DNA of 64,000 nucleotides from Leptoclinus maculatus (taxonomy: Eukaryota; Chordata; Actinopteri; Perciformes; Stichaeidae): assembly GCA_032191485.1 (NCBI GenBank), contig JAVDOI010000003.1, positions 4,267,194 through 4,331,193 on the forward strand, given 5' to 3'. Position numbers and translations under genes: made by a program. The notes beneath the pieces are model-generated. The model worked only from the letters and a program-made list of their open reading frames with translations, was not told where the DNA came from and searched no databases. Below are positions 1 through 10,335 of this stretch, in pieces (the stretch's first letter is position 1; each line of letters opens with the position of its first letter).

Positions 1-1357
1 AGTGTGGGGGGGGAAGCTAGATGGGGCCCATTGAAGGGGGCGAGGTGATGCTTTTTAAGATAGACCCCGACAGGGTGTTTGCCCTCTGTCAGGTCCAGTT
101 AGGGGGCCTAGAAAGTCAAACACCACGGATGTAACTTTACAGCTAGAGTAGGTCCTGTGACACGGCGCTGGCTCCGAGGCACAGTTTAGAGGCGAGGGTT
201 TGAAAATAATGTCCTGATGAACACTAGAATAAACTCCTGCTATTTGGAAAAGGGGACAACTCTCTCCCTTTGCCTCAGTATCCGACGGGACAAATGCCGG
301 GATCAGATCATCTCAGTAGAGGAAATATCAAATACCGATACCCTATTTTGAAGTTGTATAAAATACTGGTACTGGTCTATCTACAGTCCATCTTATGATG
401 GTCAAAAAACAAATGTTGAATTCTCAATCATGAGTTGTACAAAATACAGGTGAATCAATCCTACGAGTGTGAACACAGGGGCACGAGTTGCTCAACAACT
501 GCAAGCAGTGGAGGAAATGCACCGGGTCACTTCCCAGAAATGTATGTGGGAAGCGAGACAGAAATACATTTAAGTGGAATCAGTATGATTCACAACAGCT
601 GTATGCCAATGGTGATCAGCAATACACGGGCTTCTGGAACATTCAGAGGTGGACCATCAGGACAGTCTAAGGGCATGCAGTGACAGTTTGGTTTCACATA
701 TCTGATCAATTGATCGTGCCAAAGATAGCACGTCCTGTTGTTTTGGGGGGTTCTCTTGATGATTTTCCAAGAGTTTTGTCTCAGTCCAAAGTCAAAGCAA
801 AAAAAAACAACTGTGTGGACAGCATCTATTTCTAAATCACCTATCAGTGCGGGAAGAGAAGAATAGGGGTCTGCTGGGCCCTACTGTAACCCAGAAACAT
901 TAGTCTCCAGAAACACACCAAGTGGGACATTCTCCATTGGTTAATCCTAATCTGTAGACATGCTTCACAGAGCCCCCAAACTGCCCCGTCTGCACTCAGT
1001 CTTAACCATTAATCAGGCCTATTTACAACAGAACCACCATTAGGCTTCTATTCGTGCAGGTTCTCCTTAAAACATAAAAGCGTACTATGGCAAGATTTAA
1101 GGTCAGAATTGAAAATGTGCAATTACATAACTGGTGGAGAAGAGAAGCAAAAAAAAAAAAAAGAATAAAACAATGTGCAGCATCACAGTGTGCATAATGT
1201 ATCGACAATGCTAACAGTAGCAGGTTACAGTCTGGGAATTAAAAAGAGTGTAGACACGTCACGTGAGCAGCACAACGTTACCCAGGTGTGTGCATACGCG
1301 TCTAACGTGTCGGGCTACCATTAATAATGTACGAGGCGTGCATCCCACTTGACTCAC
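1..1357 (-). other. rock2: rock2 intron 1, 5' part
   Basis: Intronic sequence downstream of the rock2 exon 1 donor, running off the left edge. I see no second exon, no convincing ORF and no recognisable repeat apart from short A-runs (around 1150). Confidence 0.5.
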
Positions 1358-1456
1358 CAGCAAACTTTCCAGGTTTATGGCAGACCGGGGTTCTCTGATC
1401 ATGCCCTCCAGCTTCTTCAGCCGGGCTTCCATCCTCCTCTCCGCGCCGAGCGACAT
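1358..1456 (-). CDS. rock2: Rho-associated kinase 2, first coding exon (partial gene)
   Basis: ROCK2 is a RhoA-activated serine/threonine kinase acting on myosin phosphatase and the actomyosin cytoskeleton. Only its N-terminal tip is here: 33 codons starting MSLGAERR and ending in INLESLL, followed directly by a GTGAGT donor (1357 down to 1352) in phase 0. The stretch KLEGMIREPRSAINLESLL lines up with the segment before the kinase domain of vertebrate ROCK2 (KLEALIRDPRSPINVESLL) better than with ROCK1. The start at 1456 is preferred over an in-frame ATG at 1489 because its context, GCAGCCATGT, is close to the vertebrate optimum. The kinase, coiled-coil and PH regions lie beyond the left edge. 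Paralogue (2a or 2b) cannot be decided from 33 residues. Homology is by recall, not a search. Confidence 0.75.
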
Positions 1457-2460
1457 GGCTGCAGCGTCGGTCGTTAAAAAACAAAACAAAAGTTGAGTGA
1501 AACGTGAAGAGCTTTTTCTTTCTTTTTTTTTTTATTCCAAAAACTGTGCGTGAGTTAACATGTGAAACCGCTTTGTTCCTGGCTAATGGCCGTGGGCCTA
1601 GCTGGAGCAGCCTCGGGGCTCTCAGCCCACCCAACTCGCTTCCAACAGGAGTAGCAGTGTGCACAATGAAGAGAAAAGATATTCCCAAAAAAAAAAGCAG
1701 AGGCTCCCCGAGTCCCAAAGAAACTCGCTACGGAGAGCGGGTCCCCTTCGGTTAGCTAGCCGTGTTGTCGTTCGGCTAACGGGGGGAGAGTTACACTTGA
1801 GTTAATCACCTCCCGTTGAGTGAAAGATGCATTTTTCCAACTCGCCGATAAAGTTTGAATGTGGAGATACCAGCAACAGGCAGCAGGGCGTTTTCTTTGG
1901 CCCCCCTCTCCTCCCCTTCCCTTTAGGATTTTTTTTTTTTTTTGGGCCGCTTGGAAATGCTTTGGGACTGGCTCTTTTTGGAGTGAATTCCGCTTCGTTT
2001 TCACCCCATTCAGCAACGCTTGGAGCCTGTTAGCGTTGCAGTTTTCTCCTCAGCGCTACCACAAGTCATCCGAACGGGCGATAATGTCTGTTCTCCCGCG
2101 CTGAATCTTTAATAAGCACACGCTCTCTTCCTGGATTTCTTCTCGCATTTTCGGATGTGTCCCCCTCCGTCTCTGTGCTCTTCTTCTCACACACACACAC
2201 ACGCACAAATAAGTAGTTGAACTCGTAGAGAAAAGTCCTCCAGCGGCGGAATTCTTCGCCGTGCGCTCACATCTACACACCAACACACACACTGAGTCTG
2301 AAGTCTCTCTCCTCCCCCTGACGCGGACGCACTGAGGACTCGGCTACCCATAAGCCACCTGTGCCGCTGTCCTCCTGCACCTCTGTAACTGTCCCCTGCT
2401 TGTTTTTTTACATTCAACTTATTTGAAATGACTGAAGCTGGTAAATAGGCAAGCACGTGC
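1457..2460 (-). promoter_or_regulatory. rock2: rock2 5' UTR and promoter-proximal region
   Basis: Region directly upstream of the rock2 start on the minus strand. CpG dinucleotides are frequent compared with the AT-rich flanks (about 1740-1790, 2065-2105 and 2230-2345), as expected of a CpG-type housekeeping promoter. No TATA box stands out and the transcription start cannot be fixed from sequence. Short ORFs here look like chance readings of GC-rich DNA and homopolymers. Confidence 0.4.
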
Positions 2461-2750
2461 TATAGCATCTCAAATAGAACTTAATAGCAGACAGACACAC
2501 ACCTCTCTGATTGGCTGTTACTCCTACACGTTTCCGACAACTATATTTTTCAAAATAAAGTTAATTTCAGTGTATCAAGTGCAGCCTTAGAAGCTTTTTA
2601 AAGTTTTAGATCATCTGCTGACCCCTGGTTATTTGTTGTTGTTACTATTAAGGATCATCTGACAAAATAATGATTTCATTAAGATTAATTAGGCGAGAAT
2701 CAAAATGAACCTCATGATCTCAGTTATCTCAGAATATGAGATATACTAGC

Positions 2751-2784
2751 GAGAGAGAGAGAGAGAGAGAGATAGAGAGAGAGA
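2751..2784. repeat. GA/TC microsatellite at the 3' junction of the LINE-like element
   Basis: (GA)n with one GATA interruption, directly adjoining the T10 run (A10 on the element strand). Confidence 0.9.
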
Positions 2785-4518
2785 TTTTTTTTTTGATTTT
2801 TAGAAAAACCTTTATTTTCCTTGAACAACATAAAAGAAACAACTAAACGTTGTCATTGTATTAAATTTGAAACAAATCAGCAAAATTCAGCTACATCCAC
2901 CATTGTCCTCAGGGTGGTGGTCCAGAGGAGCACAGCATGCTGCTGAGACCTGGAGTCGTGTCGTCCTGGATCTCCATCCTGTCTCTGTTCACCAGCGGTT
3001 CCTTATCCTCACTTAGCTCATTGTTCGGCTCTTTCGTCACTTTCTGAACTATTTTTACCAGTCTGAATCCTTCCTGCTTAGTGAGACCTCTTCTGTCCTT
3101 GCTTCTCATAAGTGATCTGGCAGCAGAGAGGTAGTCCTCCGCTTTAGCTCCTCTCACATTTTTACTTCTCCTCAGATATTCCTGTATTATCTTGTCAGTA
3201 GCAAGACTGGATTCAGAGTCCTCTTCCGAACTGGATTCAGAGTCCTCTTCCGAACTGGATTCAGACTCTGCTGCTTCTCCACTTCCTCCTGTCGCCACTT
3301 TCTTCGCAATTGAGCTTTCGCTGTTTCCTCCCTGTTTCCTCTTCATCTGAGGGGCTTTGAGCTGCTCCTCGTCTCCTTCCATGTCCACCTCACTACCTGC
3401 AACTGGAGGTCGCTGCTGCTCGGAGGCGGCGGCGGCCGGGTCCGAGGACAGCTGCGGCGCTGGGGCGGCAGCTGGAGTCAGTCGGACCGCCGACATGACA
3501 CGGGGCTCCTCCACCTGTCTTCCAGTACTCTCCCCCACCTTCTGGACCTCGCTTGCCCCCTCCTCCCTCACCTCTTGTCCCGCACTTGTCTCTTCCTCCC
3601 TCACCTCCTGGGTTTCACTTGCCCCCTCCTGGGTCCCACTTGTCTCCTCCTCCCTCACCTCTTGTAACCCACTTGTCCCCTCCTCTCTCCTCTTTTGGAC
3701 CCCACCTGTCCCCTCCTGTCCGTCTTGTTTGTCCCCTCTGCCCTCCTCAGTACCTGTCTGGTTCTGGTCCTTATGAGAGCCGTTTTTCTCAGGACAAGTC
3801 CTGCTCTGATGACCCATTCTTCCACAACTGTAACATTTAAAATCATCAGTCGCTGCATAAACGACGTAGTCAAATTCCTCCACTGTGATCTTGAACACGA
3901 GGTTGACCACCCTGCTCCTGTTGTTGGGGATCATGAACAGCTGTCTCCTGTGAGACACCACGTGCTTCAGGAGAGGAGACTTGCACCCAGAAGACACCTT
4001 CTTCACCTTCGACACTACCTTCCCGTGTCTTGACAGCTCTCTGGTTAGTTCTTCATCTCTGATGAACGGTGGGACGTTGGACACGGTGACTCTCACTGCC
4101 GGTGAGCAGAGAGGATAGACGGGTAGGAAGTTACCGCCCACATCGATCCCGTTGTCTAACACAGTGTTCGCGTTTTCTATGGTGTCTAAAAAGATGACCA
4201 CAGCATTGTTCATTCGCGCAGCGGACTTCACGCTGCTGTGGCCGACAAGCTCCCCCACTGCCAGGCTGCAGTCCTCCACTGAGACCGGGAAACGCGGCGG
4301 GATCCTCACGCCGTGTTTCCTCGTTAGCTCGGTCAGGTCCATGGTGGCGCTTAGCACGCCAAACAAAGACCCTAAAACCAGCTAAATGTCCACAAAAACA
4401 CCGTGAACCCTTCACACTACACTACACTATCATACCCAAAAATACCCAGTGAAGAAAAACATCGAAAAATCACTATTAATCGCTCTCAAACACGCTCCGT
4501 CAACTTCACACTCCTTCC

Positions 4519-4522
<4 letters not shown>
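2785..4522 (-). mobile_element. ORF1-only Tx1/L1-type non-LTR retroelement between GA tracts
   Basis: A 1.74 kb unit on the minus strand. Its parts in order are: a roughly 180-nt 5' leader, one open ORF1 (4342 down to 2909), a short 3' UTR, an AATAAA signal (minus strand of 2811-2816) and a ten-base A tail (minus strand of 2785-2794). Both ends abut GA/TC microsatellite: 4523-4565 on the 5' side and 2751-2784 on the 3' side. No reverse transcriptase or endonuclease ORF2 follows ORF1. This is the layout of a non-autonomous 'half-LINE', with insertion inside a TC repeat. A plain ORF2 deletion in a longer copy is the alternative. Confidence 0.65.
2909..4342 (-). CDS. LINE ORF1 protein with CCHC zinc knuckle (Tx1-like)
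   Basis: An uninterrupted 477-codon ORF; the start at 4342 sits in a perfect GCCACCATGG context, so the in-frame ATG 8 codons upstream is not used here. Order of regions: an N-terminal globular part with beta-rich, RRM-like stretches (about 20-165); a CX2CX4HX4C zinc knuckle at Cys170, Cys173, His178 and Cys183 (CYSCGRMGHQSRTC); a long charged region with degenerate EVREEETS-type repeats (about 195-280); an acidic tract with a duplicated SESSSEED unit (about 365-385); and a basic C-terminal part. In LINEs of this type ORF1 binds the element RNA. It is followed by a short 3' UTR and poly(A), not by ORF2. The open frame suggests a young copy, or less likely a co-opted gene. Confidence 0.75.
   Translation of the reverse strand: MDLTELTRKHGVRIPPRFPVSVEDCSLAVGELVGHSSVKSAARMNNAVVIFLDTIENANTVLDNGIDVGGNFLPVYPLCSPAVRVTVSNVPPFIRDEELTRELSRHGKVVSKVKKVSSGCKSPLLKHVVSHRRQLFMIPNNRSRVVNLVFKITVEEFDYVVYAATDDFKCYSCGRMGHQSRTCPEKNGSHKDQNQTGTEEGRGDKQDGQEGTGGVQKRREEGTSGLQEVREEETSGTQEGASETQEVREEETSAGQEVREEGASEVQKVGESTGRQVEEPRVMSAVRLTPAAAPAPQLSSDPAAAASEQQRPPVAGSEVDMEGDEEQLKAPQMKRKQGGNSESSIAKKVATGGSGEAAESESSSEEDSESSSEEDSESSLATDKIIQEYLRRSKNVRGAKAEDYLSAARSLMRSKDRRGLTKQEGFRLVKIVQKVTKEPNNELSEDKEPLVNRDRMEIQDDTTPGLSSMLCSSGPPP

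Positions 4523-4565
<43 letters not shown>
4523..4565. repeat. GA/TC microsatellite at the 5' junction of the LINE-like element
   Basis: A 43-base perfect AG repeat next to the element's 5' leader. With 2751-2784 it brackets the element. Confidence 0.95.
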
Positions 4566-4568
<3 letters not shown>

Positions 4569-5251
4569 TGTTCCTTGTCTTATAATTGTAATCAATTAAT
4601 GAATCATAATAAAGTGTGGGCGTTTGGGGTGGTCAGAAATTGAATATATTCTATTTCACACAAAAGAGGGAGCAGCCTGACCGCAGATGCAGCTTCACGG
4701 TCGTAGCACTGTTATAATAAAGTGTTTGCATCTACAGCAATAACTGTTTTGCAGCTGTTTTCTTTGGCGCAGCGCACCAGTCATTCGACTTTGGAGCTAT
4801 TTCCATTTGCCGTTAAATACACAACTGGAATGTGTGCTCGCTCTTTTCCTGGGGGGACAAACAAAATAAATCCCATATCACCAAACAGGAAGCGATGCAT
4901 TTGACATTTTCTTTATTTGGAACAGTAAGTTAGTTTGCACGAGGAGCAACTAAGACACAGCGGTGGAACCGACCCAGCACACGAGCGCCATCTAGAGAGA
5001 CGTTAATAAGAGGAAGAAATCCAAGGAAGCGGTTTGTTTGACAGGTGATGTCTGGGAAATGTAGTGTGAAACAACACTACTCCATATTAAACTCATATTG
5101 CCTCTTGGTGAGCATTATTTATATTGACTCGGTTTGGCCAACAAAACATGCTACTGAGCAATTCCAATCCATATTTATCTTCTTTTATTTGATTATCTTT
5201 AGAGGAGAATAAAAATAGGATGTAGACAGGCTTTTGTAAAGAGTGACCCAT

Positions 5252-5254
<3 letters not shown>
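4566..5254. other. Intergenic spacer between two mobile elements
   Basis: AT-rich sequence between the LINE-like element and the Tc1 insertion. I see no gene or recognised repeat. Confidence 0.4.

Positions 5255-5297
<43 letters not shown>
5255..5297. repeat. TA microsatellite, left flank of Tc1 element
   Basis: A perfect AT repeat of about 43 bases ending in TA immediately before the CAGTGGG terminus of the transposon. A related TA tract resumes at 6689-6712 on the other side. Confidence 0.95.
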
Positions 5298-5300
<3 letters not shown>

Positions 5301-6679
5301 TGGGTACGGAAAGTATTCAGACCCCTTTACATTTTTCACTCTTTGTTTCATTGCAGCCATTTGCTAAAATCACAAAAGTTCATTTTATTTCTCATTAATG
5401 TACACGCAGCACCCCATCTTGACAGAGGCACACACCTGTCTATATAAGACCTTACAGCTCACAGTGCATGTCAGAGCAAATGAGAATCATGAGACAGAAT
5501 TGTGGCAAGGCTCAGATCTGGCCAAGATTACAAAAGAATTTCTGCAGCACTCAAGGTTCCTAAGAGCACAGTGGCCTCCATAATCCTTAAATGGAAGAAG
5601 TTTGGGACGACCAGAACTCTTCCTAGACCTGGCCGTCCAGCCAAACTGAGCAATCGTGGGAGAAGAGCCTTGGTGAGAGAGGTAAAGAAGAACCCAAAGA
5701 TCACTGTGGCTGAGCTCCAGAGATGAAGTAGGGAGATGGGAGAAAGTTCCACAAAGTCAACTATCACTGCAGCCCTCCACCAGTCGGGGCTTTATGGCAG
5801 AGTGGCCCGACGGAAGCCTCTCCTAACTGCAAGACATATGAAAGCCTGCATAGAGTTTACCAAAAAACACATGAAGGACTCCCAGACTATGAGAAATAAG
5901 ATTCTCTGGTCTGATGAGACCAAGATTGAACTTGTTGGCATTAATTCTAAGCGGTATGTGTGGAGAAAACCAGGCACTGCTCATCACCTGCCCAATACAA
6001 TCCCAACAGTGAAACATGGTGGTGGCAGCATCATGCTATGGGGGTGTTTTTCAGCTGCAGGGACAGGACGACTGGTTGCAATTGAAGGAAAGATGAATGC
6101 GGCCAAGTACAGAGATATCCTGGAAGAAAACCTCTTCCAGAGCGCTCTGGACCTCAGACTGGGCCGAAGGTTCACCTTCCAACAAGACAATGACCCTAAG
6201 CACACAGCTAAAATAACAAAGGAGTGGCTTCGGAACAACTCTGTGACCATTCTTGACTGGCCCAGCCAGAGCCCTGACCTAAACCCAATTGAGCATCTCT
6301 GGAGAGACCTGAAAATGTCTGTCCACCAACGTTCACCATCCAACCTGACGGAACTGGAGAGGATCTGCAAGGAAGAATGGCAGAGGATCCCCAAATCCAG
6401 GTGTGAACAACTTGTTGCATCATTCCCAAGAAGACTCATGGCTGTACTAGCTCAAAAGGGTGCTTCTACTCAATACTGAGCAAAGGGTCTGAATACTTAT
6501 GACCATGTGACATTTCAGTTTTTCTTTTTTAATAAATTTGCAGAAATTTCTACATTTCTGTTTTTTTCTGTCAAGATGGGGTGCTGCGAGAAATAAAATG
6601 AACTTTTTTGATTTTAGCAAATGGCTGCAATGAAACAGAGTGAAAAATGTAAAGGGGTCTGAATACTTTCCGCACCCAC

Positions 6680-6681
<2 letters not shown>
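5298..6681 (+). mobile_element. Tc1/mariner-family DNA transposon, degenerate
   Basis: A 1384-bp element with terminal inverted repeats. The left end (5298 to about 5426) starts CAGTGGGTACGGAAAGTATT; the right end (about 6567-6681) is its near-perfect inverse, except for one substitution near the tip (TACGG against TGCGG) and small deletions, including about a dozen bases missing near its inner end. The expected TA target site is present on the left (5296-5297); on the right the sequence reads TGTGTGTATATA, so the duplicate TA has mutated or slipped. The interior encodes a damaged transposase (5502-6479). It is now non-autonomous but could carry ends recognisable by a related transposase. Confidence 0.93.
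5502..6479 (+). pseudogene. Tc1-like transposase with lost start and one internal stop
   Basis: One reading frame runs through the region, interrupted only by a TGA at 5724-5726. The first part (75 codons) carries the paired-like helix-turn-helix region and a GRPAKLSNRGRRA segment like the GRPR linker. The second part (from the ATG at 5736, 247 codons) holds the catalytic domain with an intact DD34E triad: Asp60 in WSDE, Asp151 in QQDND and Glu186 in LNPIEHLW. The N-terminus is lost: the frame is closed by TGA at 5490-5492, the nearest ATG (5489) is out of frame, and 5502 is only a GTG. It ends in KGASTQY, the usual C-terminus of this family. Confidence 0.92.

Positions 6682-6688
<7 letters not shown>

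Positions 6689-6712
<24 letters not shown>
6689..6712. repeat. TA microsatellite, right flank of Tc1 element
   Basis: A TA repeat following GTGTGTG; probably the other half of the tract the transposon entered. Confidence 0.9.
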
Positions 6713-8171
6713 GACCAACAATCTTGTGATCCCATGAGCTTTGATCAGCTGTACCACTTGACAGTTGAACTGCTGATTCCACATCGGTCTCTATTCTGCA
6801 AAAGAAAAATCTATTTCACGCAAAAAGCCATTTTGTTGGGTATTTAGCATCCCTTTTGTGTTAAAGTGTGTAAATAATGTGCAACAGGGACACTACTGAG
6901 AAAGTGCTTGCCACTAATATAATACCAATTACTTACCTTACCTGACTTCAATGATAAAGGACATTGACCACACACGAGGCTTGACTTGTGTTTGAAATCA
7001 CGCCACAGAGTAAATTGAATAAATTAAATAGAAATTTTCCACAACAGTTTCAACGTGCTCATAGTTTGTAGTCTGTGCTCATGCCTGACAAAATCCTCAT
7101 TATTTCCCACACCGGCAAATAGTCTTCATTTGCTAGACCAGTCTCGTAAATATACCAGTTTGAATTGGAACACATTGTAATGTATGGATTTGACTGGCTC
7201 AATCCCCAATGTCTGTGCACTATTGCTCATACACTTGTCTACACACACCTTTTACATGTTTTCTAGGCTTTTTTACACAGCAGACATTTTGACTTGTGGT
7301 AGGAAAAGCAGGCGTTGCTAATAACACTAACGGTGGCTCCGTTCTGTTCAAGTGTCCCAGTAAACTTTGAGAGTCAGCATGATGAACAATATACCAGGAC
7401 CCTGAAACAGAAGCAGCCATCTTTATTTTATTATTCACATACTTTTACTACCGTGACGTGTCAAAAATGTCTCCTGTGGAAAAAGGCCTGTTGATGTATT
7501 ATTATTATTGTGAATTATTTTTGAATTGATTCAAATGTAGGAGCATTTTACTACTGAAAGATGAGAACACCCAGGGCAATGATTTAACTTCAGGACTTTA
7601 TTATTATTATTTGTTCTTAGGTTATATTGTAATGTCAATAAATCAATAAAATATAGTGTAAGATGATGTACACCTAATATAATAACCTCATGGTTCAGTG
7701 GCGAGAAGTTGTATGCAGTGCAATAATCTTCAAAAATACATTGGGGTTCTTTTGTCCCTTGCACACAATTGTGCAATATTAATAGTTGAATCAACTCAAT
7801 AGAGTCTCATTTTAAAAGAAAACGATCATTGTAGACTTCACACGTTTGTTTTTGTCCCCCACAGAGCTGCTGCACAGGAAGCATTTCATTGTCTATCCAT
7901 TAGATTGTGTTTCCCCACAGAGGAAATCAAGCCTCGTCCCAGTACTTCCCCACTGAGGAGTGGGCCAATGCTTACCAGCAGCCATGAGATGGAGCTAGAG
8001 ACCCTTGAAATCCACATTTCTCATCTGCAGAGCTAAGAGTCACACATCGCTCCAGCACCTCATAACAAATGAGATTGTGTTGTTTCTGATATGTCAGAAA
8101 TAATGTCCACACTGTCACCGTATCATCCTGAGCTGGTGAGCAGACTTTGTGACATTTTCTTAATCCATAAA

Positions 8172-8180
<9 letters not shown>

Positions 8181-8211
<31 letters not shown>
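8181..8211. repeat. TA microsatellite preceded by an A-run
   Basis: A12 followed by about 15 TA units. Confidence 0.9.
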
Positions 8212-8213
<2 letters not shown>

Positions 8214-10019
8214 TTGCTTAATGAATAAACTGAGCTCATTATTTAGTGCTGTTTTTTTATTTTCAATCCACTCCATTTTAGCCATCAATATTTAGATGGT
8301 ATAGCCAAAGCTGGGTTATGAATGATTCAATATTCTAAAATGTGTAATCATTCGTGCATTCATTATTAATAACATTGTAGGGCTGTTAGCGTGGATGCAT
8401 TTGACTGGTAGGTGATATGGCAACCTTGTTTTGTAGGAGTTGGCTCTTGTTTGCATACCATACTTTACTCTAATTAATTGTTCTCGTATGCACTGAATTA
8501 CTCATATTTTGTTTTCATTTAAATATGGATTACTGTAAACTATAGTATATCTGAAGTAAAAAGAGTATTTTAACGTATTTGTTTTACTTTTCCTTAAAGG
8601 TATCAACATTTTGACTTTACAACGTGACACCTCTGGCTGCCACGTGATTTCGTGGGATGGCGTAAAAATAGCACGCCACTTCTAAAGGACACTTCACGTG
8701 CAAGTTATGAAGGGATGTATCGAGTCAAGAGCTCCCCCCCCAAAAAAATTATGCCAAAAGAGAGAAACGTTATTTTATCTCTTCCAGTGCAAAGAAGCTG
8801 ACGCATGGATCCCTCGTGCATGTACAAAGAATAAGCAGACATGGTCCATCTGACACAGAGTTGTGTGTGCCTCTTATTTATTTGTCTTCATGAGCAATTC
8901 ACTGGATAAAACAAATACTGTTACAACACAAACCAAAAAAAAGAAATTCCAAAGCAAATTTGGCCACATGTTATGTACATGTTACAACGTCATAATAAAA
9001 AGACAGGAGATCATCATCTCCTCATGTCGCTGTTTTCTCCATTTTTAATAATTAAAAAAAGCTTTTCACTGTTCACCGGGCATTTACATCGGAATCCAAT
9101 GCTCAGGTCGAACCACCTTCACTTTTGTTTTGTCTTTTTTTCTTTTTTTATTTGCAAATGCAAAAAACTTGTCAACAATAAATAATACTATAAAATGTAC
9201 ACAAAAAGATTGACAGTCCACCACAAGTCAAAACGTTAAACAGATCGGATGTTTGGGAACGAGGAGGTTGAGGAGGAGGGTTTCCTTCTTAGCAAAAATG
9301 TGACGGTCCATACGAGTTACAGAAAAAGCTGATCATCTATACATTGACACTAGCGAGATAACAAAGTCGTTGTTTTCTGGTATATTTCATTTTGTACAAA
9401 GAAGGGAGAGTCTTCTTTACAAGCGAGCGTCACTGTTTTAGCTGTCGAGATTATACAAGCAAGAGTTAAGGCAACTTCTCTGTTGTTTCTGAAAAGTACG
9501 ACATGGAGTCACGTCGTGTTTCGTTTTCTGTGGACCACTCGTCTACATTGGGGTTGGAGTTAGTTGTCATTGCATAATTCAGGCCGTTGACCAGGCCTGC
9601 AGTCCTTCATCAAAAAGAGGAATGCTGGGAGATTCGTCACGAGTCTGTTTGCCGTCGCACAAGGCTGATTCAGTGTGGGCCGGGATGTCCACGTGAGAGT
9701 TAGGCTCTCGTGTCTCCCAAATCCGTCTCAGACCTTGACGGTGTAGCCGTTTTGCAGATTAGGGTGCACGTTGTTTTGTCTGGTGCGTGTCTGAATGTGT
9801 GTGTCACGGTGTCGAGCAGGAGGAAAAAGCAGAAGTAACAGCAGATTTTGGCACATATCAAGCCCGCTTCATAATTCAAGATCATGACCCGGGGAGATCG
9901 GCCTTTTGTCGGACTCAATTTGTAAGTTCAGCCTCATGGTGGTATAAGAAGAAGAGTCAAGAAAGGGGCACCAAAACAATTACATATAATGATAATAATG
10001 AAGGAATATAATATAAAGG

Positions 10020-10335
10020 AAGAATCAGCATTTTGGGAAAGTCACTTATGAAGCTGCGGCTGGTTAGTTTAGCGTAACTGAGCCTAAAGACTGGAAACAA
10101 ACAAGACATAGTGTGTTCATTATTTATCTTTAGAAGTGCTGGTAGGCATATTATCCCCTTTTTTAACCTTTGGACAGAGCCAGGTTAGCTTTTTCCCCCC
10201 TGTTTCCAGTTTTTATGCTAAGCTAACCGACGGCTGGCAGAGTGGGAACAAACCTTTCACTCTCAGAAAGAAAGCAGTTCAGTGTACTTCACAAAATGTT
10301 GAACTATTCCTTCAGTTGAAATCTGGCCATTAACT
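10020..10335. repeat. Fold-back interspersed repeat (TATGCTAAGCTAAGCT family), copy 1
   Basis: Two inverted halves: GGCTGGTTAGTTTAGCG...AAGACTGGAAACA near 10057-10102 and TGTTTCCAGTTTTTATGCTAAGCTAACC near 10200-10228. The same core returns at 21.2, 32.3 and 38.5 kb in this window. Confidence 0.6.

Noticed and set aside
1302..1718. 138-codon minus-strand frame overlapping rock2 exon 1
   Set aside because: A different frame from the rock2 exon, crossing its splice donor and a Lys homopolymer; no domain.
3357..4033. Plus-strand Ser/Pro-rich frames
   Set aside because: Antisense shadows of the LINE ORF1; their Ser/Pro/Leu content is the complement of its Glu/Gly-rich repeats.
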